A DNA stretch of 64,000 nucleotides, taken from positions 62,863,654 through 62,927,653 of the forward strand of contig OX465299.1 in NCBI GenBank assembly GCA_949987735.1, in the 5' to 3' direction. The translations under genes and the position numbers were made by a program. The DNA is from Leucophora obtusa. Taxonomy: Eukaryota > Arthropoda > Insecta > Diptera > Anthomyiidae. The notes under the pieces were generated by a model. The model was not told the origin of the DNA and did not search any database. It worked only from the letters and a program-made list of their open reading frames with translations. Positions 45,366 through 56,873 of the stretch are shown piece after piece (positions within the stretch are counted from its first letter, which is position 1; every line of letters begins with the position of its first letter).

Positions 45366-46015
45366 CCCAGTGTAGAAAATCATTACCAGATATGTGGTTA
45401 TGTAAGTACATACTTGGTAATGGTAACTAGTTACTTTTATTATTTCATTTCTTATTACCTTTATATGGCGATGTCGCGAAAAATAATGAGTTGCACACCA
45501 GCATACGAAAAATCAAAAAATATGTCGTTACCTATGTGCTTACCAGTATTGACAAAAATAATGATTCTAAAAATAGATTTTGAAAAACTTAAGTTCTATA
45601 AAAAAAAATATTTTTTTGTTGTAAACATTTTTTTGAAATAAAATTTTCTCGTACGGGACTCGAACCTGGGACTCCAGATTGCCAGTCTATAGCTCTAACA
45701 TCTGAGCTATCTCGACATGTTATATTTGATAGATAAAAACATAATTGACCTGCCGCGCACAAGTCAGCTTACTCGCCAACATACAAAACATCAAAAAATA
45801 TGTGGTTACATATATCCTTACCACTGTTGAAAAAATATTGAGTCTAAAAATAGATTTAATAAAAATGTACAAAAAATTCTAGAACATTACTTTATGTTTG
45901 AAATTATTGGTAGTGCATTATTTTTTATTTTGAAATTGTGGAAAAAGTAACTAGTTATTAGTAGCTCAAAATAGCTGTTTATTAGTAGTCCAAAAAATAA
46001 TGATATGTCATTACC
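45366..46015. mobile_element. CCCAGTGTAGAAA element, copy 2
   Basis: It starts CCCAGTGTAGAAAATCATTA and continues uninterrupted through the tRNA-like module to AAAAATAATGATATGTCATT, but its right tip is lost. It serves as the empty site for the 1380-bp insertion. Confidence 0.7.
45651..45718 (-). other. Antisense tRNA-like module
   Basis: A-box TAGCTCAGATGTTAGAGC with a perfect GCTC/GAGC D-stem and B-box GGTTCGAGTCC. An anticodon arm AGA-CTGGCAA-TCT would give anticodon GGC. The acceptor ends do not pair. Downstream, GACATGTTATATTTGATAG resembles the flank of the module at 713-783. Confidence 0.65.
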
Positions 46016-46589
46016 GTATATATTCCAAAAAAATTTTTTTTTATTTTTTAATAAAATTTTTAATAATCAATATTGAAAAATCACTAACTTCTACAGTACC
46101 TTCAATACCCACAACCACTAATTTATCGACGAATTAGTCATTTGAATAAAATATCTTCAGCTAAAACCAAGTATCAGTTGTTTCAACCAAAGTATTAGTT
46201 TTTTTCAATTAATTTAAAATTTTTTTGCAAAGTACTTAAAGTGCAATTAATTAATGTCTATTATTTTGTTAATTATAACAGTATATTGAGATTATGAACA
46301 GAAATTTTATTTATTACTTATAATAAAATTTTTTAATATATCATATATTTTATTCAAATTCAAAGTTCGGCAGTACCTAATGCAAGTACCTGTGATGTAG
46401 AGACACAGCCGATAGTCTTAGCAGTCTGAGTTCAAATCTCAGCAAAGGCATTATAGCCTTTTTTAAATAATTTTTTGTTGATTCAAAGACACAATTGATT
46501 TTCTGTTGTCGGCATAATTTTATAAATAAATTAAATATTTAAATTTCCAACATAAAAAAATCAAATTCGAAATTTGACTAAATAAATTT
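46016..46589. other. AT-rich region with a tRNA-like fragment
   Basis: 46391-46455 on the plus strand has a perfect T-arm CTGAG-TTCAAAT-CTCAG preceded by a poor A-box. It may be another decayed tRNA-related repeat. Confidence 0.4.
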
Positions 46590-46955
46590 TAACTAAGTTT
46601 AGCTTAGAGGAGAAACGGAGACTATTAATTGTAAAGATAGGAAATCAAAACTAACACTACTCACCGCTAGAGGGTGCTGAAATTTAGTATTACCTGAACA
46701 ACTATTTATTATGAGTTTAGTATCAGCTGAGCTTATATTTGAAAACTCAAAAAGCTGCTCAAAATAAGGAAAAAAACAAGCGCGGAATATATTCAAATAA
46801 TAAAATTTGAAACATCCGTTTTTTTGCTTTGTTGTTTGTTATTATTTAAATTTAAATAAAAAAAGAAAATTTTAAATTTTTTGAACGGAGTGCCATCTAG
46901 TGATAACGATGTTGTTATAACATATTTTTTTGGTGATGTCATACCCCTGAGGAAA
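46590..46955 (-). repeat. Repeat Y, copy 2 (uninterrupted)
   Basis: The reverse complement of the flank pieces of 15175-17425 in continuous order. It gives the pre-insertion state for two elements there. Confidence 0.75.
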
Positions 46956-47560
46956 AACAATGAGCTGATAAACAGATGGTCGATGGTTAATTCAAAAACT
47001 GAACTTTAACTTTCACAATCATATTTAATATTGAGTGAAAATAGATAAAATTCGACATCACCAACGGAAAAAATTAAAGTTCTAAGTTGTTTACTTTTTT
47101 ATAGTGAGCTACCAAAAACTAACTAAAATTAAAAACTGAAATATTACGAGCTTTTATTTTTGAAATGTTTATACGAAACCATCAATATCAGATATTTGAG
47201 TATATAAATTAATTGTTTCTTTTTTAGTTAGATGTCTTGCAAATATTTTTAATGTTTTCTTTTTTTTTAACAGCTCCAAAAATGGTGTATTTTTGACATA
47301 TCCGTTGAGCTTTAACAAATTTTAGTGCAAAATCGGGTAAAATGTGAGATTTAATATTATTAATACAAAAAAAAAAAAAAATACAACCTCAAATTTTTTA
47401 CTTTATTTGGGATTTTGTTTAAGAATTTCAGTTGTTAAAAATTAATGGTGAAAACAAAAAACACAAAAAGCAGCTTGTTATTTTAAGTTAAATATTTTTA
47501 ACCGTGGTATAGGGCAATCGTAATTAATATTAGAACTAATTACTAAAGAATTGTTTTCTA
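46956..47560. other. AT-rich sequence, no gene seen
   Basis: No feature could be supported. Confidence 0.35.
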
Positions 47561-47571
47561 AAGCTCAGTTA

Positions 47572-47872
47572 CAGAAAGAAGAAGAAGAGAACGTTTTTAT
47601 TGAAAAATTAAACACAAGGTAATCTCCACATTGCCGCAGTTTCGTCTCACCCAAAGACTCGTTAGTGGTTAGTTTATATATCAATTGATCAAAGCAATTA
47701 TAATTGTTAATTTGTCTCTTTATGAAAAACTTTTGTGTGTAAGCCATGACTGGGGATCGAACCGGCAGCCCTCTGCACAGGCTATAACTCGTAGCATAAC
47801 CTTTTGACGATGTAAACCACGGTCGGCACATCGATGAGTGTTGCTAAGTGAAGTTTTGTCAATCATGGCCTA
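47572..47872 (-). repeat. SINE-like repeat with tRNA-like head, copy 1
   Basis: Minus strand: a tRNA-related head (about 47827-47742) with exact B-box GGTTCGATCCC and TGGTTTACATCGTC in the A-box region, then a body with CTAACCACTAACGAGTCTTT and CGAAACTGCGGCAATGTG, then TTCAATAAAAACG and a GAAGAAG tail. Other copies are at 62200-62462 (plus strand, B-box deleted) and 42750-42877 (body only). Head-body-tail order suits a tRNA-derived SINE; no partner LINE tail was recognised. Confidence 0.6.
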
Positions 47873-48399
47873 AACAGTGTATGTTTGTAATCAGAAGAGC
47901 CAGATTTACTTACAACATGAGCAATTTATTTTTCAATTAGAATCCTTTATCCTACTGTTTTTCTCCTTTTCACAAGAAATTATCCCATTATAATCAGGAC
48001 TGCCGGAATTTCCGATTTTTCGGAATTTTGCCGATTTTTTATTGTAAAATATGCAGAATGTCGATTCTTGGTCAAAAAATGCTGATTTTTCTGTAAAAAT
48101 TAAAAAAAACACGCAATTTTAGTTTTTAGTGATTTATTATGCCATTTAGTAAATAAGAAAATAATTCTATGTTTAAAATTCTTGGAAAAAATTTTTACTG
48201 TCGTAAACTAATCTTCAAATCAAGAATAGGACGCTAAAGTTACCCGTACATGACTAACCCTCATTAGCAATAATCAAATAACCTAAAGTTAACACACACT
48301 GAAAGTTAAAAAATTCAAATTTGTATGGAATTTGACATCTGTAACTCTAAGTTAGCTCAAACTTTAGGTTAATTAGTTTATTGTTAATGGCCCTAAATA
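47873..48399. other. AT-rich region with weak hairpins
   Basis: CGGAATTTCCGATTTTTCGG near 48004-48024 is a small inverted repeat. A second around CTAAAGTTACC and CTAACTCTAAGTTAGC lies at 48233-48360. Confidence 0.35.
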
Positions 48400-48699
48400 T
48401 TATTGTGCAGCTTTGATATTGTGCAAATAATCACCAGGTGTCCGATTCTGTACGAAAAACGATATAGTTTTGATGAAAACCAAATCTACATTGCTATGGT
48501 TTTGACGATAACACAAATATTTATTTTCCTACGATTCTACAAAGAAATTGTAAGTTTCGCCGCAGAAAGGAGGAGTTTGATAGGAAAAAGTTCTTATAAT
48601 CACAATGGTTTTTTTTTAAAGAAAAAATCTTTTGAAGAATTTTTAGAAACAAAGGATTTTTCTATAAAAAATCTCCTTATAATCTCATTGCCAAAAAAA

Positions 48700-50110
48700 A
48701 AAAAATGATCAGATTCTTTAGGTAAAGAAAAAGAGATTCTAAAAGGTATATATATAGAAAATACTCTGATGTTTATAAAATTTGCCTATATAAAATTTTT
48801 TACGGAATTTTAATTAAAGAAACACCTTTGGAATCTCAGGACGTTTTCTTGCAGTACCCTAAGGTTCCGATAGCCCTTTTGTATAGAAAAAATTTAAGAC
48901 TCTCTCGACTTTTAGTTGTAGGGAAACCTTCAGCTTCTGTGGAACTTTTCTATAAAAAACATCTATAATCTAAGGAATTTTTCCTTTAGAAAAACCTGCA
49001 AAATCTAAAGGCTTCTTTCTATTGAAAAACACTTAAAATCTAGGGCCTATTTATAATCAGATTCTAAGGACATTTTCTTATAGGAAGACTTTTGAGATCT
49101 AGTTTTTCCTACAAAAAATCCCGAAAAACATTTTGACTTTTTTATTTAGAAAACCCCACAGCATCTAAGAATTTTTTTCCCACAGAAGAAGATATTAATT
49201 CTAATAACCAGGGACGTAACAGTTATAACTTTTATTCAAAAAAGTGATTGTTTTACAATTATTTCTTGTTTGAGTATTTTTAATTTTCTTTTTATTTGCT
49301 TTGTTTGATTTTTATTTTTAAACAAACAAAAACAATCCAAACATGATTTTTATTTTTTTAAAAATAATAAAAGTTATTTTGTGATTTTTTTTCTTTATCA
49401 AAAAATAACAATTAAGAATACAAATCAAAAGCCATAGAACCAATGACTTCAACAATTATAATATCCTGATGATGTCAACTAGTGTTAATAAAAGATTGAA
49501 CAGTGATTTAAAGTGAGTAAATTTGTATATTCCATCACCTTCCGGCATTCAATATAGGTCAATTTTTAATTTTTATTTTATTATCAAATAAAAAAGTTAC
49601 TGCTTAATTTTTTCAAAAAAATCATTCTGTAACTTTTATAAAAAGTTTTAAAATAAAAATCAAAAAACAACAGAAATTTATATAGTAAAATATAAAAATT
49701 GAAAAAATTAAAATCTTTGCCAAACTTTGTAATTTTTTTGTGCAATATGATTTATAAAATATAGTGCATTATTGAAATATTATAATTAAATAAATTTGGG
49801 TGGTGACTTTTTTGGAAATATAACAGTTATTTTGGGTCTCTGCTAATAACTTTGTCCTATAGAAAAACCCCCAGATTCAGTGGCCACTTTTCCATTAGAA
49901 AATCCCTCAGAATCTGATGATTTCTTTCTAAAGAAAAACTTACAAAATCTAAGGACTTTTCCTTATAGAAAAGGCCACGGAATTTAACGACTTTTTCTAA
50001 TACAAAAACACTTAAATTTTTTCTATTAAAGAATTACATATGTACATAACGGCTACTTTTTATTGAAAAAAATTCGAATATTTTGAGGGCTTTTCTAAAG
50101 AAAAACCTAA
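48700..50110. repeat. Decayed 35-bp tandem array (hAT inserted)
   Basis: Units of the type AATCTAAGGACTTTTCCTTA followed by TAGAAAAACCTGC recur with a period near 35 (clear at 48960-49060 and 49940-50010). The array is split by the element at 49209-49842. The 101-codon frame 48403-48708 at its left edge is repeat-derived. Confidence 0.65.
49209..49842. mobile_element. 634-bp hAT-type MITE, copy 2
   Basis: Same family and length as 39661-40295, with only scattered differences. The exact 8-mer CTAATAAC flanks both ends (49201-49208, 49843-49850). Confidence 0.9.
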
Positions 50111-50299
50111 GTCGAACCGCTAATATAATGTTGTCTAGTATAGTAATCATATCTGCGATTTGTATAATTAATTATTTGGGAATTAAAAAAAAATTGTTTG
50201 GGGGGCTTTTTATAATTTTTTATATTATCAAACTTTATATTGCCTTTGAAAAAAATTGGTGATATCACCCTGTAGTTTTTTTTTTGTGTCTAGGTATGA

Positions 50300-50370
50300 T
50301 AATTGTTGGAATTGCAAACATAAGCACAAAACTATTATACCCTATACATGTAGTGGTGTAGGTTTTAATA
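50300..50370 (+). mobile_element. Helentron/DINE-like end fragment
   Basis: GCAAACATAAGCACAAAACT through TGTAGTGGTGTAGG matches the right end of copies A-D with many changes. Confidence 0.5.
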
Positions 50371-52394
50371 AAAGTTGATTTTAATGAAATGTTAGTGGTC
50401 CTATTTTCAATTGAAATTTCATTAATTTTTAAATAAATTTGCAGCGCTATTTAACTACATAATACTACTCTAGGTGTATGTGTCAGGTAAACATAATAGA
50501 TTCATGCTGAAAATCAAACTAATTTTCCATTCAAATAATTTTTGACGTTGTGGACTGTTACACAGAAGGAAGAATTTCATCAGAGTTGCTTCTCTTAAAA
50601 AAAATATAAAAAATGTTCGGTAGCGCGTATCAGTTTTTGTAAATGATTTTTTGTTATTTAATTAAAAAAAAAATAAAAATCTGATACAACAGCCCACTTA
50701 AATAAATTCGGTTGTCAGCAGAAATATATTTTTGTGTATAATAACCGAAAAAAAAGAGTTGGCATCACATTTGATTGCAACAACACATTTGATTGCCATA
50801 ATTGAGCAATTGTGCCATATTTCAGCAATTTTTCCAACCTCTATATCCAGAATATCAACTTCTGGATATAAAGGTTGGAGACTGAATTTAAAACAGTAGT
50901 CATTGTATACAACTTAAAAAGATCATAACTATCAAGAGATCCAAAAATAGTTACAGTCAAATATAATTTATGCCCCTTTCAATTTTCGCCTGACATAAAC
51001 AGGGTATATATCGGAAGACTACTGTTATTTGTGTTATAAAACAGAAATTCTATTACACTATCCCGTTTGATTAGAATTGCCTTTTTAATTTAAATTACTT
51101 TTGTACAACAATCTATTACCTGCCGTTACTGAACAGACAAAAGACTTAGGACACAAGCGTGTTTAAAATAAATATTTCTTATTTTTAAACAATCAATTCA
51201 ATGAGGTATAAAGTAAGGCATATTTTTTGTTTATTTTTGACCACCGAAACAAATGTTTTAACACTTGAATAGCATAAAATTATTAAGTAGCTGTTATTTA
51301 CAGAAGAAAAAAAAATTAAATGGATATAACAAACTGTCAGTAATTGTAACAGTACATTGTCTGTGTTTGGTAACGACAACGCCCTTTTTTGTAGACGAAA
51401 AAAATTACATTAATTTATATAAGCCTTTATAAAAAACAAATAAAAAAAGTGCTTATTGGCTGTAAACAAGGTTATTTTGAGGCATGATTTTCTTCTCAAT
51501 AGAGGGTCTGGATAAAGTGATTGCAAACAAAGCTTGATGTGCTTGAGTTATGGTGGAACTCAAAATATAATAGAAATTGAAATATTTTAAAGCTTACCGT
51601 TAATAAACAATTTATAAATGAAATTTTTTTTATATATCATCAAATTCAAAACGATTGCCTAAAAACATATTTCTATTAAAAATGAACATTCCATTCATAA
51701 CTTTATGGGGGCTTAATTGAACTTGAAAGGCTCATTTAAAATATTTTTCATAAACTCACTTTTTGTTTTTTTTTTAAATAGTTCAAACACTTAAGAAAAA
51801 CAAAAACGTTTTTTTATATTTTTTAATAGTCAAGGTCGATTAAGTAATTAGCTATAATATGCGTTTAAGTAACTTTCGCTCATATGTCAAAAACACACGT
51901 ATTCCTTCAATCACTTATTTGATTTGTTTATTTTTACGAGTATTTATAGAAAATTTAAAACGGAAGCATTAGTCTTTGATTAATCATGTGTGCAGAATAG
52001 TTTTTTGTATTTATTTTTTCGATTTCTATAAATTCGCATTCATTTAAACAACCAACCCGCCACCACCCCTAAGAATATTGATTCGTGCAAATAACCAAAT
52101 AGTTTAAAGTTAGATCTAATTTAAAATTTTAATTAAACTTTTATTTTTAACGCTAAAGTTATTTTTTGCCTAGTGATGACTAACAATTAAAAAAAAAAAA
52201 AACTCCGCCTTTAACATTTTTTTACCTTTCAATAAATTTACACAATAAATCATGTCTTAGCGTGCTCTGTTTTTAGGTTTAAGTAAATGAATGTCTGAAA
52301 CTGATATGACCAAGCAAAGGTCCTCACAACACATAAACTACAAGGTCTTAAGCAAATTTATATACTTTAAAACAATATTAGCTAAATTTGCAAT
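50371..52394. other. AT-rich, low-repeat stretch
   Basis: No gene was recognised. CAACTTCTGGATATAAAGGTTG near 50858 faces CAACCTCTATATCCAGAA as a small inverted repeat. Could be intron or intergenic DNA. Confidence 0.4.
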
Positions 52395-52840
52395 GTCTTA
52401 AGTACACTCGAAAAAAAGAATAGTAAACCTGTTTTGTTTAGTGTTTTGCTATAAATGAAAAATCCAATAAAAAAAAATTTAAAAAGGCCCCTACCCCTAC
52501 GTTCGGCAACCAATATATAAAAAAAAATTCCACTGGGTTTATCGAAAAACTTCCTTAGCAAAAGTTTAATGATTTTTTGCGAGCTTTAATTTTCTGACAT
52601 TAGGGTTGTAGCAACTGAGATCTGGTGGCTAACTAATAGAACGGGATACTTGAGGTCAATGGCGCTCCAGAGAAAAACACTGGTATCCTCGAGAGAAAAA
52701 GATCCGACTGTAAATGCGTTCGGCAAAAAAATGAAAATTTTTTTTTGAAACCTCCTTGCAAAAATATTTCATATTGGAGGGTGTACGGCGAACTTTTTTT
52801 TTTTTGCCTGTAAGGTGGTACGCTCTAATAAACACACTTC
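52395..52840 (-). mobile_element. Element A, partial copy
   Basis: The reverse complement of about 56885-57320. Shared phrases are CCTACGTTCGGCA, CCAATATATAA, TTGGAGGGTGTACGGCGAAC, GTAAGGTGGTACG. One arm of the foldback is missing. Confidence 0.65.
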
Positions 52841-53259
52841 AATACTACTCATCCGATCGGCTAGAACTGTGTAAAACAAAGTTAAGCCTAAGACAACCTC
52901 CCTCATAAAATACTTCTAAGGCCTTCTAACTTTTACAAATAGGGTCCACTTAAAATATTTTGTACGTAAATATCGCTGCATATATATTTAAACACAAATG
53001 AAATCCCACTTGAAAATACGATCAACAACATTTCATTAAATTCAACTTATACCTTCTTTTGTTATTGCCTCTTAATAAAATTAACCACAAATTAGTCAAA
53101 TCAAATAACTAAAATAACCTAAATTTTTTTTCAATTCCCTCTGTGTAGTTAAAATTTACACTTTAATGTTTGTTATTTTCATTTGAAACAACAAATTTGA
53201 GATACTATTTCAATAACTACCAAATTCTGACTGCAGAAGTTCCCTGGGCTTCCGATTTA
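52841..53259. other. AT-rich sequence, no gene seen
   Basis: No feature could be supported. Confidence 0.35.
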
Positions 53260-53995
53260 AAAGATTTCTGTTAAAAAATATGGTTACATCGAAAAAATTA
53301 TCTTCTTGCTACTAATGAATTTCTTCATTATTTCAATGAAGTTTGTTTCAAGCAAGAATTCGTCCACTGAATTTAATGAAATTAATGCAGTTTTTCTTAA
53401 CATTTTTCAAAAGAAATTCACATTTTTTATTAAAAATTTCATAAATCCAATAAAAAGTTTTCATTAAAAAATTTTTTCATATAAATTATGAAGCCATTCA
53501 TAAAATTTAGGAAATTTTTTAATTACTTTGTGAAGAAAACTTTATTAGTTTAATGAAAAATTTCATTAAAACTCGTCCACGAAAATTGTCTCTGTGTATA
53601 CTGCTTTATTTTCTTTTATTTTTGATTGGTTTTGATACCATCGGGAGACTGGTAACTATTTTAGAATTTGGACTTGAGGTAGAACAATATTTTAACTAAA
53701 TATATGAAAATATAGAAAGTCCGAAAAAACAATATTTTGCACTTTTTAATGCAAAAATTAAAATAAATATTAATAATTAATAATAGTAAATGAAAATGCG
53801 TCCTAGATTTTACTAATGATCTTGTAGAATCTATTAATGATCAAATAATTTTATGAACTTTTCATAAACACTGACTTTAATGAAACCTGTTTTTAGTTTC
53901 TATGAACAATTCCAAAGGACCAATTCTAGTGACAAATTTCATTCAAATTATGAAGAAATTCATTACTGAAATGAAGGCAATTCTCTCAGTGGAGT
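53260..53995. repeat. AATGAA/TTCATT-rich degenerate repeat
   Basis: Words such as TTAATGAAATTAATG, AATGAAAAATTTCATTAAAA and GAAATTCATTACTGAAATGA recur in both orientations. A copy fragment of the 17440 repeat (53660-53705) sits in the middle. Confidence 0.45.
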
Positions 53996-54129
53996 GACTT
54001 TGGGGGAATTCTCATTGTTAACTAGGGTTTACTGGTTTTACCGATAAAATATTCACCAGAAGCTACTGGGCTACTTTCAGACCGAAGGCTAATATAGTTT
54101 TGTGGACTCATTGTCACGGATTCATCATA

Positions 54130-54480
54130 TATTCAGGGGGATTAATAACCGAGTACCTGCGGCTAAGTATGCTGAGTAGGATGTCCCTTAAAATAACGAT
54201 TTGCCGATTTTCGTTCACCACCCCTCCCCAGTTTTATTGGAAATGGTCCCAAATGGAAGAAATAAATTTTCTTTTTTTTTTCAAAACGTTAACCCGTGCC
54301 GAAAGATGGACGAAAATGGCCCATTTTGGAAAAAAGTGTATTATTATTAAAAATTCCCAAAATTCGAAATTTAGAAAAAAAATATTTTTTATTTCATTAA
54401 TCATTTTTTTATTAGTTAAAATGATTCAGATGTGGAATTTTGACTTCATCGGATATCATTAACCCACTTTAGCCTAGAAT
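54130..54480 (+). repeat. Repeat R, diverged copy 3
   Basis: It matches the middle and right part of repeat R: CCCAGTTTTATTGGAAATGG, AACGTTAACCCGTGCCGAAA, GGCCCATTTTGGAAAAA, ATTAACCCACTTTAG. Confidence 0.65.
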
Positions 54481-55359
54481 CAAACCCACGAATTTGATAA
54501 AAATGCAAAAACGTGTTTTTTTTTAATTTATTTTAAACATTTTTTAAAATGCCTAATTTGGAGATGTCGATTGCTGTTTGTACCACATAATAGTTGATAT
54601 TAAAGGAAAAAAATTGGAAAAATGATAATTCGAGTTTGTGCTTGGAACGACTGCTTTCCAGGACATTTTACAAAAATTGCTCATTCTGTCAAAAATTTAA
54701 CAAAATTTTAATGTTTTCATTAAAGTTTACATAGTTTTGGGAAAAGTATCACTTAAATTTGGTAAGATTATCTTTACATTTGTTTTAAAAATCGTTATCC
54801 CTTAGTGGTCTGGGGTCAGAAAAGACCCATGAAACTTAATATTAATTATAACTACGAGATTGTAAAGCTATTAAATTGGAAAAAAAAAACATCTCAACGG
54901 GATAAAATAATTATTTTATGTAACATGATCCATGTGGGGTTAATATTTATAATCTTGGTTAAAAACGACCCACTAGGAAATCTACAGAATAACGCCTTTC
55001 ATAATTTTCGAAAAAATATCACTACAAATGGATCAAAAAAATCTTTTTTCCACTTGATAAAAATTATTATTTTGTGTAACTTGATCCAATTAACTATCGC
55101 CCGTATGGATTATATTTCCGATATTCTCTTAAATACACCTAACATTCAGTAAAATCAAAATTTCTTGCTGTTATTCTATTTTTTTCTATTCGAATTTGGG
55201 ATCCAAATCATACATGAGACTATTAAATTATTTCGACAAATTAATTGACGATTTCATTAGCATTAAATTGAAACTAATGCTAATTAAATTTTTGATATTA
55301 TTATTATTTCGACTAATGCTAATAATTTGAAATACATTGATTTCATTACTAATAGCAAT
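54481..55359. other. AT-rich stretch, no gene seen
   Basis: AGTTATACAATATTTTATG-type words around ATTTTATGTAACATGATCCA and TTTTGTGTAACTTGATCCAA (54912-55090) form a loose direct repeat of about 160 bases. A 115-codon frame (54805-55152) spans it but has no family resemblance. 55190-55222 resembles a Helentron-like end fragment. Confidence 0.35.
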
Positions 55360-56460
55360 TGTGTAGTAAATTCATTACGAGTACTAATGCCTCCCCAAGA
55401 AAATTTTCTGTTCCAAAGAATCGGTTGTAGAATAGCTACTTTTCTTTTCCAACCCGTTCTACTGTCAATTCTAACACCGATGATTTTTGTTTGAAATGGT
55501 GTCAAAAGCAACCGCTTCTACAGCTGCAAAGTGGAACCGGTTGCCGTAGAATCCGTTCTGGAACTAGCTGTAGAACTGATTCCCCGTTAGTCACACCTTC
55601 CATATTAGATCCGTGGAACCGGTTCAGGAACCAGTTCCATGGAATCGGTTGCAGCAGAACCAGTTGTAGAATTGGTGTGGTTGTCTACCGATTGTAAAAA
55701 ATTTTACTCGGTTAATTATAAGAAAGAATTGGCATTAGTAAACGTCACTTTATAGATTTCGTAACCATTGCCGAGCTTGCAAATGCCCATTTTAAAAAAT
55801 TACCAACGCAAAACGGACAACATTTTTGCTCCGGCAGAGTACGAATACACTGTAATACAAATATTCCATCCCAGGATATTTTTCTGCCCCAAAGAATCGG
55901 TTGCACAATAGCTACTTTTCCTTTACAACCCCTTCTACTGTTAATTCTATCACCGATGATTTTTGTTTGTAATTGTCCCAAAAGCAACCGCTTCTACAGA
56001 TCCAAAGTGGAACCGGTTGCCTTAGAATCACTTCCGGAACTTGTTCTAGAACTGATTACCTATCAGGTAGTACCTTCCATATAAGATCCGTGGAACTAGT
56101 TCTGAAACCAGTTCCATGGAATTGGTTGCAGTGGAACCAGTATAAGAATTGGTATGGTTGGGAACCGATTGTAAAAAATTTTCTTGGTATGTTCAAGAGA
56201 GCTCCCGAGGGATCCATTTTTCTACAACAGAAACAGGGCGACAATTTTAATTTTTGTTTTTATCAATTAATGCGCAAATTAACACACGAGGTAGCGCAAA
56301 ATGGGAAAAATTTCTGCTCCATTGGAGTATTAACACACTTCGATAATACAAATAAGCTTCGTCCGGGAGAGATTCCGAGGGATCCATTTTTTTTATTAAA
56401 AAAATGCTCAGTTGTAATTAGTTTGTAAGGCGTTATTGCGATTTCGTTAGCATTAGTAGG
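55360..56460. repeat. 480-bp tandem repeat rich in GGAACCGGTT
   Basis: Two units (about 55395-55715 and 55875-56195) share CCAAAGAATCGGTTG, AAGCAACCGCTTCTACAG, AAAGTGGAACCGGTTGCC and ATCCGTGGAAC in order. Each ends ACCGATTGTAAAAAATTTT. A third partial unit follows to 56460. The 151-codon plus-strand frame 55973-56428 crosses the second unit and is interrupted in the first, so it is unlikely to be coding. Confidence 0.7.
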
Positions 56461-56577
56461 ACACATTCTAATGCCAGAAAATTACAGTAGCATTAAATGG
56501 TAAAGAAATTTTTTGGCATTAGCGTTAGTAAAATAATGCCAATAAAATTTCAATGTCAATGAAAAAATCCCAAGTAT

Positions 56578-56661
56578 GATCCAAACATAAGTTCGCTTTC
56601 ATTTAGACTGGTGTAGGGTATCATATAGTCGGCACTCTCGACTTTAGGTTTTTTACTTGTT
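56578..56661 (-). mobile_element. Helentron/DINE-like end fragment
   Basis: AGACTGGTGTAGGGTATCAT, then a decayed GTCGGC-CTCTCGAC hairpin and TTTTTTACTTGTT, match the left end of the family in reverse. Confidence 0.65.
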
Positions 56662-56667
56662 TTTGCC

Positions 56668-56750
56668 TAATACACTCTCAGTTGTGGCAACACAACCAAT
56701 ACGATTGCAAAATATTGGGTTATCACAACCGAATTATGTTGAGAGCGTAT
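56668..56750. repeat. Short CAACCGAATT palindromic element
   Basis: The tips ACACTCTCAGTTGTGGC and ATGTTGAGAGCGT pair loosely, with CAACCGAATTATG inside. Related to 1650-1990. Confidence 0.45.
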
Positions 56751-56873
56751 GTATGTAACGCGAAATTACAGAGATCAGCAGACACTTGTTACTAAAATTA
56801 GCAAAAAATACAAAACGGTAAAATTTCCCGTAATAACAGCAACATTTTCAGTAGCCATTACAGACTCTTTTGG

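Noticed and set aside
43317..45641. Conserved 67-75 codon frames as a small protein gene
   Set aside because: They are similar only because they lie in two copies of the same TA-flanked element, and the DNA is as conserved as the frame.
44941..45718. Functional tRNA genes near 45 kb
   Set aside because: The B-boxes are exact but the acceptor stems fail, and both lie at the same place inside two copies of one element.
54805..55152. 115-codon frame as a gene
   Set aside because: It is AT-rich, Ile/Lys/Asn-rich, crosses a loose direct repeat and shows no motif.
55973..56428. 151-codon frame as a gene
   Set aside because: It runs through the second 480-bp repeat unit; the corresponding stretch of the first unit is interrupted, and no domain is visible.
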